Positions 24,625 to 37,510 are shown, numbered from the stretch's first letter. The stretch is DNA of 64,000 nucleotides from Oreocharis arfaki (GCA_013398015.1 VZRR01013742.1:1-64000); one strand, 5' to 3'. Numbers and translations: made by a program. The notes: generated from the letters alone by a model not told the origin.

Positions 24625-24736
24625 CTGAATGCAATCCTGTGCAATGTGCTCTAGGATGACCCTGCTTAAGTAGGGAGGTTGGACCAGATGACCCATGGTG
24701 GTCTCTTCCAACCTGACCCTTTCTGTGATTCTGTAA
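24625..24736 (+). mobile_element. CR1 LINE 3' tail (TTCTGTGATTCTG type)
   Basis: The segment has the classic avian CR1 3' end: GTTGGACCAGATGACC at about 24,679-24,694, then a TCTTCCAACCT segment, ending in two overlapping TTCTGTGA/ATTCTGT octamer units at 24,721-24,735. CR1 elements are reverse transcribed from this end and are usually 5' truncated, which fits the short length. The left boundary is uncertain and may extend into the preceding open frame. The octamer variant differs from that of the longer CR1 at 25,150-26,462, so the two are separate insertions of different subfamilies in the same orientation. Confidence 0.85.
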
Positions 24737-25149
24737 TGTGTTTATGCCATTCAGATATGTTTATGATGATAGTTATCTTAAAAGATATTAAAATTACATT
24801 TGTTAATATTTTTTACTTTTATAGTGGATTATAGAAATAGAATTTCTTATTAAATTTTTGTTTTGCTCATTTAGCTTCTTACTGGTGCTTGTTATTTTTC
24901 TGAGATGTTGGCTTTTATTAAAGACATTGAAAGATCTTATGACATTTCTGAGGTGTAGGAACAGGGGAAGGTTTATGGCAGTAAAACATTAAGATCTGTA
25001 TCTCCAAATTTTGGTCCAATAATGTTGTCATTGGAGAGGTGTTTATTCATCCGTTTGTAGAGTCTGACCTACAGACTAACTGAATGTGAACCATTAAATT
25101 AACAGTTTTTGAATGGAGAGCATGTGAGCAGGAAATCATCTCCTTCATT
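24737..25149. other. Unique DNA between two CR1 copies
   Basis: AT-rich sequence with no CR1 similarity recognised. It separates the short CR1 tail from the long CR1 fragment. No gene was seen. Confidence 0.5.
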
Positions 25150-26462
25150 CCATGGAGGCTAGCCAGTCTGACACCCATCTGCAAGAAGGTTGTAAGGAGG
25201 ATCAAGGGAACTACATACCTGCCAGCCTGACCTCATTGCTGGGGAAGGTCATGGAAGAGATCATGTTGAGTGCCATCACGTGGCATGTACAGGGTAACCG
25301 GGTGATCAGGCCTAGCCAGCATGGATTTAGGAAAGGCAGGTTCTGCTTGACCAACCTGATCTCCTTCTACGACGTGGTGATCCACCTGGTGGATGAGGGA
25401 AAGGCTATGGGTATTGTCTACCTGGACTTTAGTAAGGCCTTCGACACTGTCTTCCACAACATTCTCCTGGAAAAGCTGGCAGCCCATGGCATGGACAGGT
25501 GCACCCTTTCCTTGGGTAAGAACTGGCTGGATGGCCGGGCCCAGAAAGTTGTGGTGAGCAGTGGGACATCCAGTTGGTCACTAGTTGTGTTCTGCAGGGC
25601 TCAGTGTTGGGTCAGTCCTGTTAAATATCAATGATTTGAAAGAAGGCATTGAGTGTACCCTCAGTAAGTTTGCAGATGACACCAGCCTGGGTGGGAGTGT
25701 TGATCTGCTGGAGGGTAGGAGACAGGCTGGATCCATGGTCCAAGGATGCAGTTGAGTCACGACAGCCCCATGCAGTGCTACAGGATGGGGGCAGAGTGGC
25801 TGGAGAGCTGCCCAGTAGAAAAAGATGTGGGGGTGCTGGTTAACAGCAGTTGAGCATGAACCATCGGTGAGCCCAAGTAGCCAAGAAGGTCGATGGCATC
25901 CTGGCCTGTATCAGCAACAGTGTGGCCAGCAGGGCCAGGACAGTGACTGTGCCCTTGTACTCGGCACTGGTGACGCTGTGCCTCAAGTGCTGTGTCCAGT
26001 TTTGGGCCGCTCACTACAAGAAGAACACTGAGGTGCTGGAGTGTGTCCAGCGAAGGGCAGCGGAGCCGGTGAAGAGTCTAGAGGTCATGTTCTATGGGAA
26101 TGGCTGAGGGAGCTGGGGCTGTTTAGCCTGGAGAAAGGGAAGCTCAGGGGAGATCTCACTACAACCTGAAGGGAGGTTGTCTCTTCTCTCAGGCAACTAG
26201 TGAGAGGAAAAGAGGACATATCCTCAAGCTGTGCCAGGGTAGCTTCAAGTTGGACATGAGGATGAATTTCTTCACTGAAAGGGTGGTTAAGCAATGGAAT
26301 GGACTGCCCAGGGCATTGGTGGAGTCACCACCCCGGGAAGTACTCAAGAAACTGGATGTGGCACTTACAGTTCTGTGGTTTAGTTGATAAGGTGATGTTC
26401 AGTCAAAGGTTGGACTTGATGATCTTAAAGGTCTTTTTCAACCTTAATGATTCTATGATTCT
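25150..26462 (+). mobile_element. CR1 LINE, 5'-truncated, frameshifted, with reverse-transcriptase remnants
   Basis: A chicken-repeat-1 (CR1) non-LTR retrotransposon fragment. The first part is open from 25,152 to 25,634 (160 codons) and shows reverse-transcriptase fingers/palm motifs in order: K-E-D-x-G-N-Y with the P-A-S-L-T-S block, R-P-S-Q-H-G-F-R-K-G-R, then motif A as Y-L-D-F-S-K-A-F-D (25,419-25,445). Motif C is present as F-A-D-D at 25,669-25,680 but in another frame. The thumb-like C-terminal part (F-W-A-x-H-Y-K-K, V-Q-R-R-A) lies in a third frame at about 25,922-26,100. A later F-F-T-E-R-V-V and W-N-G-L-P-R region is near 26,265-26,320. The 3' end carries TTGGACTTGATGATCTTAAAGG and ATTCTATGATTCT. 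The endonuclease domain and ORF1 are missing, and several frameshifts make it inactive. It encodes no functional enzyme. Confidence 0.95.
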
Positions 26463-29400
26463 CTGTTGTTTGTGGAATACCAAGCTGGGCTGTTTACCTC
26501 TTCTGGAATAAGTAACTCACTTTGCTTAGTATTTGCTCATCAGTACCTTGAGTTGCACCATCATATTGCTTTTTGATAGCATATCTGGTGATGAACAGCA
26601 GCAAACCTTGCAGAAAGCTGGTGCTCCTGGCCCAGGAAGCTGTTTCAGCTTATATAGTACAGGTCTTATCCCCAGCAAAACATAATTGTTACTGATTCAC
26701 TTACTGCATTTCCTACCTGAGTTAATAGTTACTAGAGGCAGTTGTGCACTTCGGAGGAATGTCTTGTTGAGGTTCTCAGTGTGTTTCACAGAAGCTGTAG
26801 TTCAGGTTTAGACTTGAAATGGGCACATTTATTTGAATGAAAGCAATCTGAATAGGGTCATAGAAAATGTGTTGTTGATTATACTGTATCCTTTTTTCTA
26901 CAAGTGAAAGCTTTGTCTTGAAGGCAAGATTCTTGAAATCCAACTATTTTGGCTTGCTTTACAGTCTATCTGACATGCAATTTCAAGAAAAATAAGAAAA
27001 ATTAAGAAAAAGTTTTTTTGTTTTTTTCAGGGATTTTTAAAAATTTTTTTAACTGTGAAGTCAGGGTCTTGTACTCTTTTAAAGAGCCAGTTCTCCAAAG
27101 ATCATGAGAGAAGTGAATCACATGCAGGATAACTCCTCTTTCCTAGTCCGTAAAGACACAAAAATTTGCGGCCCTTTTGAAACTTAAGCTTTTATATTTC
27201 ATGCTTTGAGCATCACTAGAAGAATGTGCATTTGGGGAGCAAGAATTAGTGATAGCACCCATGAAAAAATTAACCACTAATAGGGTATGTTTTCACAGCA
27301 CAAGGTAAGTGTGACTGCAGCAGGAGCCAGTAACTTTGCCAGCGTTTGTAACAGGAGCAGTGGAGGTCTGGCAGTGTGGTCTAGCAGCTTGAGTATTGTC
27401 CCTTTAAAAGCCTGTACCAAGCATTACAGTTGCCAATTCCTGATGAAGGCAGTGCAGCAGTGTCTTCACTAATATTCTCACCTATGTGAGCTAAATTAAA
27501 AGTGAGATGAATGCTCTGATATAACCACATTTTCATTTTATGTAGATCAAGACAGGCTGCAACACATTTTTGCTAGACAAGGTTAAGAACTCTCCACTGT
27601 CCCTGAACAACAGTGTTCTAATTAAACATGAATATGGTAAGCAGGTTGTTTCCCTGCTCAGACCAGCTGAAAATTAAACTTTTTTTTTCCCTTTTTTGGA
27701 AGGACTAGTTTTTGGTTGGACCAATTACTCAAAGTGTCTTGCTACATGGCACAAATTCTAGTGCCAGTATGGAGGAAGGGGTGGCTGTACTTGTGTTGGG
27801 ACAGGAGGAAGACAACACTGTAAATTGGTGGCTGCAGTGTAAACTTCAGCTGTTGTAGAAGCACATACTTAGATTTGAACAATTTTAGGCAGCTATATTC
27901 CTGTTACGGTGTGGTTTTGGCTTTTTTTTATTGAGAGGAAACCTGAATAAAGTTAGTAGAATACCAATCCTGAACATCATCTCTTAGGTCTAATGAATGT
28001 TTAACAACTGTTTGCTATTCAGATTTGGAAATCAGGGTAGGGTAGCTGGTAATGAACATTGAAACACCATGGGAAAATATTAGTTGTTGAAAATCAACTA
28101 GACTAGGCTTATGAGTTTCCAGTTCTGAGAAAACTGTGTTTTAAGGATGGAAAGGTAGGCTAGGCAACTGACATTTATTCACCAGAGCTGGGATTTTGTC
28201 ATATTAAGGGTTAATAAAGATGGGTTGTGATTTAAAAAAGAAAAATCACAGCAATGCTGACCAATTATTTCCCATTTGATTCATGGCAAAGTTTCAACCT
28301 AACTAACCAACATATTAAGGTGCAGCAGGATCATGTGATGAAGGAAACTCCCTCAAGACATGTGAAATGTATTAAAGGTCCTACAGTGTCAGAGGAGGAA
28401 TCAAGTTTTGAGAATGCCTGTTACGAAGCATGTCTGAAGTTGATGTCCCCAGGAATACTTCAATTTGTAACTCCCCTTAAACACAATCTTCCAATTTTTG
28501 TACCAATTTTTGCATTTGCCTTGTATGGAATCAAATCAGAAGACACTGATCATGACCAATATTTCTTGGAATGTTTATTTACTCCTTTAGCTGTTATTAG
28601 CTGTAGAATGAAGCTGTTAGTAGAAGATAATTGTTCATACAGTGCATTCCCTTCTTCTCTCACTGGTTGGGACAATAGATGGAAAACAAGCTCAAACTGT
28701 GCATTCATAAATGGAAGATGATACTGATGCTTCAGTGATTTCCATGCTCAGAAGACCTCTGAGTCATGTGTTTCATCAGGTGTATGAATTCTGTAGTCTC
28801 TGTCTGTGCATAGGGGCCACCAGCCTCCTGGGCATCAGGGAGCTGGTTGTTCATGCCTGATGTCCTGGGCAGAAGTGGGTGGCTCTTGGTGTCCCAAGTG
28901 TGCCAGCTTTTTTTGAGTTCGACAGGACCATCAGTCTCTGCAGCTTGGAAAACTTCAGCACTGTACTCTCTTAGCATGTAATTTTCCTCTCTTTCGCCTC
29001 TTAGATTTTGGTAGTTATTTCTCCATCCAAAAGTATGTATTTTTAAAAATTGTATTTATTTTCTAGGAAAAAAATAGGGCTATTGTTGGTCTATTTTCAT
29101 ATTTTCATTTCTTTGTCCGGTCAGTTGTGTTCTCCACATCAGGAATTAGGTTTTTTCAAATGTAGTTTTTATGTGAACTAAGGTAGTGGCTCCATGTTAC
29201 TGTTCACCTGGCAGCTATTTTAAGTGGTTCCCTTCCCTGTTCCTACCAATGATTCTCTCCTGTGCCATACATTGATTCAGTTCTTTCTTTAGCTCTCTAA
29301 ACCACTGCAGTGAAATAATTGTATTTAGAAAGAAAACACAACAACAACAAACCAAGATCCAAACCCAGCCAATCCAACACTTTTGAGACTTTTAGAGGCT

Positions 29401-30163
29401 TTTTTCCCCTTTCATTTCATGCATTTGACTTTGGAACACAGCCAGCCAAACAGTTGAACTAACATGATTTATAGCGAGGGATGAGAACCTTTAGATGAGT
29501 GAGAACTGGAGGTAAAGGGAAGAAATGATTGGGAAATATATGGAAAAGCTCTTATAGTTGATCTGCTACTGACAGAATAATGACATGTAACAACAGCTTA
29601 AATGTCTAAAATATCCCAGAAAGTGCAGAACAAATTTTTACGGCATGCTTTCTTATTCTTCACCTTCAGAGTTATAACAAATTTGTGGTTTTCATTATGG
29701 GGTGGCTGTCAGGTGGAGTATCTGAAAATCTTAACAGCTTCTAATATTTCAAACTTTTGTGATAATGATGGAGAAAGCATTAAATATACTGTATGCAAAG
29801 AATCTATTTTGTGTAAAACCATATGGAGTTTCTTTTTCTTCACTTCTAGCTGTCGTGTGACACATATACTACAATTCATTTTGAAAATGTGGGTATATTT
29901 GTCCAAATAACAATGTTATTTTAAGAACACAGGTAAATCAAAAATTATTACTAAGGTTATTACAGGATATAGTAGAAATCCAGGGTTAAGTGTCTGAAGG
30001 AATAAGGTTTTGTAGGTTGACAAGGGGAGATCTTCCAGTCACTCGTTTCAGACCAACAAGGTAAGAGACTTCGACGTGGAGAAGTTACTTTCAAGTAAGC
30101 TAACATATAATTTTAATGCTCTAGCTACTCCAAATTAACTTGCTGTTTGGAATTGTAGGACAT
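26463..30163. other. Unique non-coding DNA
   Basis: No gene recognised. It contains a 155-codon plus frame at 28,254-28,721, listed separately, and an 81-codon minus frame at 28,732-28,977 with somewhat higher GC, unrecognised. T runs and a (CAA)n-like patch near 29,338-29,350 are simple sequence. Confidence 0.5.
28254..28721 (+). other. Unrecognised 155-codon open frame
   Basis: This is one of the two longest frames outside the CR1. The translation has a mixed, protein-like composition with a hydrophobic stretch near residues 78-92. I recognise no domain or family. Taking an overall stop-codon frequency of roughly 6-7 percent at this base composition, I estimate about 0.2 frames this long by chance in the window, so chance is quite possible. 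No Kozak context, splice-site pair or codon bias that I can see supports a gene. Confidence 0.12.
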
Positions 30164-30942
30164 GATTCAATTGCATAAACATGGGCATCTAGATGCATTT
30201 GAAAGGCCCTAGGGTATCTTATCTCTTTTACAGCTGCTGTTCAGAGGAGAGCAAGTCTTTCCCAGGTCCTTTGTCAAGTCTGCCAGCTCGTCTGTATGTC
30301 TTGGATACTTCAGGGCATCGCAGATGGCACAAGGCTCCTATGTTCAGGCAGTCAATCAAACTCATTGGGAAGAATTCAGCTCAGGGTTTAGTCAATGGTA
30401 GATTACTTGATGCAGTCAAAGGAAGACTCATTAATTTAAAGCAGACACCTACATTTGCTCCACTGAATAGCTTTCTAGCCTTCTTTGACTAGATCTTCTT
30501 TGACAATAATAGAAGCTTAGACAACCACTTTCTAGATACCTAATTTTAGATACTTCTCCTTTGCGTGCAGTAGGTAAGAAGCAGCATAATATATTTTTAA
30601 AGCAGCATGATTGAGAGTGAATTTCAGTCCATTAGCCTCAGATATGTAAAGTTTTTTTAATTTGAGCTACACCCGCTTTGTAGTCAAATGGAGAGGGACG
30701 GGCACCTCCAGAAAAGCCATTCATTTTCCTCAGAGTATATGGTAAGAGAGACAAGAAGAATTGCTTTCTAGAGCTGCCGCTCTTGATTCCTTTAACTGTT
30801 GAAAGAGTCTTCAACATGAGTTTGGACTTAGACAGCTATTAGATATCTCAAGTTAGGGGCAAATAATCCCACTTTAGTTGATCTCAATCTAATTGCCTGA
30901 ACATCAGCATCTAGTGCCACTTGAGGTGCTTCTGTGCCTAGG
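30164..30942. repeat. Old unclassified repeat with two diverged direct copies of a 44-bp segment
   Basis: Bases 30,164-30,207 and 30,886-30,929 align without gaps at 30 of 44 positions (hand count). The shared core words are AATTGC, CAT..GCATCTAG and TTGA. A CCTAGG follows shortly after each copy (30,208-30,213 and 30,937-30,942). The intervening 680 bp is complex and not CR1. The arrangement resembles the internal repetition or paired termini of an old LTR element, but no protein homology or target duplication was found. It may be a decayed LTR retrotransposon of the type common in birds, or chance similarity. Confidence 0.35.
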
Positions 30943-33900
30943 AGCGCCCAGTGTGAGACACCTGTAAAAGCAGATACAGTCAGTGACTTTCAGGAGATCT
31001 GTTTCTTCTTAGGAGCCATCACAGTAACCCATGGAGACTAAAATAAATTTACATGCCTGTTCAGGTAGCTGAATCCTACCTTACATGTCTGTATGCAGAA
31101 TTTGTCCAATGAAATGTGCTGTAAATGCATGCTTGTGTNTGAATAATCATAACCACTTCTATTTTCTTCTGGCTTGAAATACAATTTTATCTACATTGCC
31201 CCTTTAGCTGATATGCTTTCGAAGTACTGTGGTCATTCCTTCATCATTGAAATTGCTAGTCATAAGTAGACTGAAGCATAGCATCTACAGAACAGCATGC
31301 AGCTGTGTTCTGAGAGGTAAGGGGTAAGGTATGCAGAACTTACTTGTCTGTTTTTTAATCCAAAGGGTAGGAAATTTTGGATGAGTACACTATAATTTAC
31401 CAATTTATGTGGGGCCAGACTGTTGGGATTGACATAGGCTTTAATGCCAAGTGCTGTTATACAAAAGTATACCTACAGGATAATCTGAGGCAGTGATTAA
31501 TCCAATAGATTTTTTAAAACAAAGACATATTTTTGTTACTGTTTTGCGTATTAATGAGCAAGAGGAGGTTTTGTTTTTAAAAAGAAAAAAAAAATCAACA
31601 GCAAATAGGATGAAAAGTGCTTAAGAGAAACTGTTCCTGGCTTTCCTGTTTTGTTATTTGATTGTCCTTCGAAGGTGGGATTCGTTGGTTCATAGCTGCA
31701 GATTGGGAAGGCTTTTTGTAGTTTACAGAACAAATGAATGAATGCATAACCTCTCCACTCCCCCAGGATATACTGCAATGCAAAGGCTCTATAAAGTCCT
31801 GATTAGAAAAACTAATAAATTAACAGTCCATTATAAAAGGGTTTTTTATATTAGAAACTCGTATTGACTTTTCATTTTGCAATCCTAGGAGTATGTACTT
31901 TGTTTCTAATGGTGTTCTCTGCGTCTGTTGGAGATCTTACTTCCTAACCCCTCTTTTATCCAGCAGCCCTTGCTGATTCAGCATCGGTTTTTAGAGTTCA
32001 CTTCTGAAAGTGCTTTTTTACCAAAAGGGGTACTACTTAGAATCATGCAGTAAGAGTGTATTACTTAGAACAAACTGAAGTAATGATTGAGAAATGCATG
32101 GACTGCCAAACGAACTTTATCCTAGGGGACTTTTCTCAATTTTAATTGATTTTTTTTTCCCTGAGAATTTGTTCATCTTATTAAGCAAGTCCTTAGAGGA
32201 GTGAAACAGTAGGTTACCTCCTTGAGAGCAAAGGACAACCTGACTTATTTGCTACAATTATCAATTTGTCCTTATCTCCATGAAGTGAAATACTTTTTTT
32301 ATCCTTCTGAAATAGCTTACAGTGATGAATAAAACAATAAAGAATAGCTGGTGTTAACTCCAGCACAAGCCTATTTAATTTTTAAATATCAAGTGCAATA
32401 TTGTGAAGACTGCATGTAATTTTATTTTCCTAAACCAGATATTTGGCAGGTGAAGAAACTGTCAGGCACATCTGATTGAAATGCTTTATTTTGTTGTCTT
32501 CACTAGAATATTGAACAGTTACATTTCAGTAAAAAAAATGTTATATGTTTAGCTAGAGTCCATCATATGAAGAAAGTTGTGGAAGTTTTGTGCATGATTC
32601 AATTACCTGTTGTATTTACTCATAGCTATCCAATAGTTTTTCAAGCGATAGTTACCTGATTTCTACTTCCGCTGAAAGTCGTTATGAAATGCCAGTTGCT
32701 TGCATAGGGAAAGGGAGAATGTAGTAGGTATCATGTGGAGCAGCTGAGAATTTGCTTTCAAAGAAAAATCTTGCAACATTCAGATCAGTGAAAATTTTGC
32801 TATTAATGAGTCAAGTTCTAATTATGACCGAATTAAAGCCCTTGTTATGTCGGCAGACAAATCAGGGGGAATGCAGCATCTGTAACTCTCTATGCACTGT
32901 CCGAAGTGGGATAGCCTGTAATCCATGCTGTACAGGGTGGGACCTGGGGCAATTTACTGAAATCCTGGCATAACACCGGCAATTGAGGGGAAAGGACGGC
33001 TGTTATCATCACGAACTTTCACTTGAGGTTGTACAAGGATGTCTTTGCCCAGGAATCATAGCAAAGTCACTGTTTGGGTCTAATTAGCTTATCTTTAATG
33101 ATTGGTTTTTGAATGCCTAAATCAAATGAATATTAGCTTATTTTAGGAGAAGCATAAAATTATACACTTTTATTGATGTTTATTTTTAAAATGCTGTGGT
33201 TTAAAATGTGTGAGGCATAAGTACTATATGAAGTTAGATTCTTTCTAAAATTACATTGCTAAAAGTATTTGTAGATAGTAAAATTAGCGGTGCTTTCCAT
33301 TAGACTGAATTAGATAAGTGTATCTCATGCTGAGGGTGGGGAAAGTTCAAAAATATTTTCTCAATGTGCATTTATTTAATAAACAAGAAAATTGTGTATT
33401 TATTTCAGTATCTGCAAGTTCCCTTCTTTGTATTTTCTACTGCACTGTTTGTATGCGCTCTGGTTCTTTCTGCTTCTCTCTTTGTTTTTGCTGCTTAAAA
33501 CCATTTTATAGATGTTTCTCAAAACTTGCATTTAATTCATAAATGAAATACTTTCATCAGGGAATACTCCAGATATTTTGTTCCTGAAGTGCAAAAACAT
33601 TTGTGATAGAACGACTGCAGCATGATATCTAGTTGATAGTAGTGTGTTAAGTTTAAAAGAAACAGTGTTATTTCTGTCATTAAGAGATCCACTTCAGTTT
33701 TTTTCTGTTTAGTTGCCCTTTCTGGGTTAGACATCAGACTGAAGAGAAATTCTTAGAACCATTCTTAGAATGGTCCGTTTTTCTGTCTAAACACCAAACA
33801 CAGAAATGCCTTCAACAAGAAAAAAGAAAAACCACAACAAACAACAACTCACAAGAAGTGTGTGCAGAGATAATATGTAGTCTGAAAAATACTTATGTGC

Positions 33901-34500
33901 TGACAGCTATCCAGCAGTGTTGTCACAGCAGGAAGACATCAGTTGAAGAAACAGATAGCGACCTCCAAAAAACAAAAAAAAAAAAAAAGGAAAAGTCTGG
34001 TCAGCAGTGTGGACAGGGTTTCACAAGATTATAAATCACCCCAGGGTCGCTGTGTTCCCACCATAAAGAGAACATGGTCGTTTTATTGTAATCTAATAAG
34101 TGATGGGAGCAAAGGACAGCTCCAGTGTGTGTGTTTGAAAAAAAAAATCTTGATTACAGTTTCAAAACTATACAGTTTCCCTTGCCATTGAAGTGCAGAT
34201 TATGGGGGTTAAGGCCATTTTAGGATTGGATTACCTTTTTATAGCTGTATGTTATTCCCTTGTTCATGAATCAGAAAGTACTTAAATTAAACTGAACATT
34301 TGGGAGTAATACTAATAGGGAGTGTGGTAGTAGAAAATTAATCACTATTTAGTGTTAGATGGTTAGCCAAGTAAGTCTTTGTTTTCAAAGCTTTTTTACT
34401 GAATAAAATACCCCCATTAATGAACTGAGGAGAATTTATATCCGGTGGTTCCCTTTATTTTTTAAAAAGTTAGTTGTTGTGGTGACTCGTGCGAAAGCAA
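30943..34500. other. Unique non-coding DNA with one ambiguous base
   Basis: No gene recognised. A single N is at 31,139. An A run lies at 33,974-33,988 after an AC-rich patch (about 33,826-33,849). No polyadenylation signal precedes the A run closely. Confidence 0.55.
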
Positions 34501-37440
34501 GTTGATAGGAATGTATTTTTAATGTCAGATTTAATCAGCTTATTCACACTTTCAGTGTAGAGTTTATTCTATACTGGGTAAAATTAGCCAGAGGAAATTT
34601 TTGTTCTTCTTTGTCTTGCTCCTTGGGGTTACACATTTGATACATCTGAACATGTTGGGTAGTAGCCTTGATGAGCACAAAGAAAAGTGAGAAATAGGAT
34701 TTTTCTTCTTACCTTTCTGACTTTTTACACCTTAGTCCCCCAGTTCTTTTCCTAGTTTTTGGCTAGCTCTTCTGGCATCATTAATTTTTTTTCCTCCAGA
34801 ATCTTCCCAGATGTTTGAAGCTACCTTGTGAGGTGAATGGCTTCAGAAGTGGAGAGGTAGGGAACTGAGCTTGGGATGTCTGAAGAGGAATACGAGTGCA
34901 AGAAGCCAGTGAAGTGCTCCAATGCTTCCCTGTGTTCAGGTTCACATGTCTGCTTGCTTCCTCAGTGCACTGCAGCTATGAGCTAGTGACTCATTTTGGT
35001 GCCTACTGCCTGAGTGCTGCTTCTGAGTAGACAACTTCTGTCCTTCTGCACTAAGGACAAGCAGCTGAGAGAAAACAAATACAAAAAAGAAGCCAGACAG
35101 GCCCTCGGATGCTTTCCACACCTCCCTCCTTAGACTGAGTACTACTGCTCTTAGCTCCTCTTGGTAGCCATATTTTCTAAACCAAAACCTTGGCAGATTT
35201 TCCTTGGCAATTGCTTTCCTTGGTATGCCTTTTAATTACGGAAATATGACTGACACCAACTTTATTTCTGCTTATTTCCTTCACCTACAGGTGAGGTTGG
35301 GAAAAGAACAGATGTAGTGCTTTAAGAGTGTAAAGAAAGAGGGTTCAGAAGCTGTTTCCTCGGCAGTCTTCTCAAGCTCCACATTTTTTGTCATGGCATT
35401 TAATTCCGCTTGCTCTAGCAGTTGTCTAGATCTTTTAACACAATTAAAACCAGAAGAGTCAGGCCAATTTTTTTTAAAAAACTCCAACACCCAATAGGCC
35501 AACTTGTGGGGCAAAAAACAGGAAAAAATGTTTCAAATAAACTTCCTTTTTTTTGCTGACATTTTGGAAAAAAATTTGTTATGGCATAACATCACTTAAA
35601 ATTTTTTCTTATTTTTTGTCTCCATATGCTTTTGTATTTTAGAGTTAATGTTATTGGTAGGAAGTTCCATAAGACAAAAATTATCCCAGTGTGAATTTAT
35701 AAGTGGTGTGTTAACTTCCAGTTTTTATTTCCCTCCTTCTGGGTGTGGGGTGCACCACAGTAACTCCTGAGATGCATTCTGGCAGATGTGGGTAATTTAC
35801 TAAATTCGGTCATCTAGGAAGCAGGCTCATGAGGAGTCCTGGAGTACAGGGGGATGCTCACTCCACAATTAATCTTGCATTTCAAATTTCCAAACTTAAG
35901 TGGATGGAAAGGTGTTTGTTTGCTTGTTTGTTTTACTACAGCTCACAATTCTAATGATGTTCTTCAAACATGTTCAGTGTGGTAGCTTTTCCAAAGGCCC
36001 AGCAGTATATTAAGTGCCTTCTTCTTTCAGAAACCTCACCCAATCATGCAATGGTTCCTGTCTTCTTTCTTGAACAAAATATGAGTATTAGTTTTCCTTG
36101 GATATTGGATGCTGATGAAGATGACGTTTGCACTTAGACTCATGAAGTGAACCTCTGGTCCACTCCAGCTCACTCGTCTGTCATTGTTCCCATGTTATTC
36201 CATGATTCTCACTCTCTTCAGCTGTTAGTATAGGCAACTCTCATCCTGTATCTAATAGGACTGACAGCATCTCCTACTGCTGCTATCAGTGTCATTCCTT
36301 TAATTGAAAATAGAGCATGATTGATGTCTGTGCAGGTTCTGCTTCCCGTTGGACAGAAAGCTTTCCCTGCTTGAGTTTCCCAGCACATTTTTGGTAAAGA
36401 GAATAACATCACCGTCTTAATTACTACACCAAATCCAATATGGTGCACAGGGTATCAGAAGTTCCTATCTTATCGAGACACACAAAACTCTTACCAGCGA
36501 TGCAACAAAATATTGCAGAAGAATAAGGAATGGAAAATGTGGTTGTAGCTTAACTTAACTTCTGCTCTATATAGCCATCGAACTGTGTAAGATCCTCCGA
36601 AGTAGCAGGTGAGTTCAATTTTTGTTTTTTCTAGTTAAAGGATTTTCAATTTTTTTTCCCCTTTAGATAGCTAAGTTTAAAAAAATTAAAAAATGAGAAT
36701 GTTTTGGATAATTGAGTTGGTCAGACACACTGTAGTTGTGTCTGTGTGTGTGCAGGATGTTGCAAAAAAATGATCACAGGATTCATGAGATCTTGTAACG
36801 GGGAGAAACATCTTCCTGTCGGGCTTCAGATAACAACAGTGCTAGTTCCCACATAAGTCAAGCTATGTTTGTTATGTTTAGGGGAAAGGAATGAGCAAGT
36901 GGTTTTGCATACAATGTTTTACTATTGCAAAATTACTCCTACTCTCAGAATAAAATACAGAGTGCAAATGCCAGGGTGATTTTTTTGTTGAAGACATAGG
37001 GTAGATTGGTTAAGGTAGAGAAACAAATGTAGTTGCTTTGATTTATCACTTGTGACATTAGCGTGTACTATACCATTCTCCTGGAAACAAAATGGTTGCA
37101 CCTGAGGACAGTGATATAAACACTACTTTGATTATTTGAAACAAACCATTAGGCTTTGATGAAAGAACCATTACTTTAGTAGACCTTGTACAGAGAGCAC
37201 ATTTGGAGATAATGGATGAGCAGCCTACAAATTGCTTGCTTTGAATTTAAAGAAGTCACATGTTTGTTTGAACTTCATGGCATAAACAGATATCTAACAT
37301 GAGCAAGACAAGCTAATGGCATACTTACAACGTAGTTGAAAAACACTGTTGCAAACTTCACTTGCAATACTTTAAATACTGCATTTTAGAGTGCACACTA
37401 AAAAAATCAATTAACCGTGTAGCTGTAATGTATAAAATAG

Positions 37441-37510
37441 ATTTATATATTGATGTGTATACAACATACACATTTGTATATACGCATATTTGTATACTAC
37501 ATACTTGTAT
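37441..37510. repeat. TA/TGTATA-rich low-complexity stretch
   Basis: Repeated TATAT, GTATAC and TGTATA words without a regular period, probably a decayed (TATG)n-type microsatellite. Complementary TATA-rich frames on both strands (37,358-37,555 minus and 37,362-37,628 plus) are by-products of this self-complementary sequence. Confidence 0.7.

Noticed and set aside
25233..25487. Minus-strand frame within the CR1
   Set aside because: It is antisense to the clear CR1 reverse-transcriptase frame and so a shadow.
25649..26031. Short plus and minus frames within the CR1
   Set aside because: They are out-of-frame or antisense readings of the frameshifted CR1 ORF2, not separate genes.
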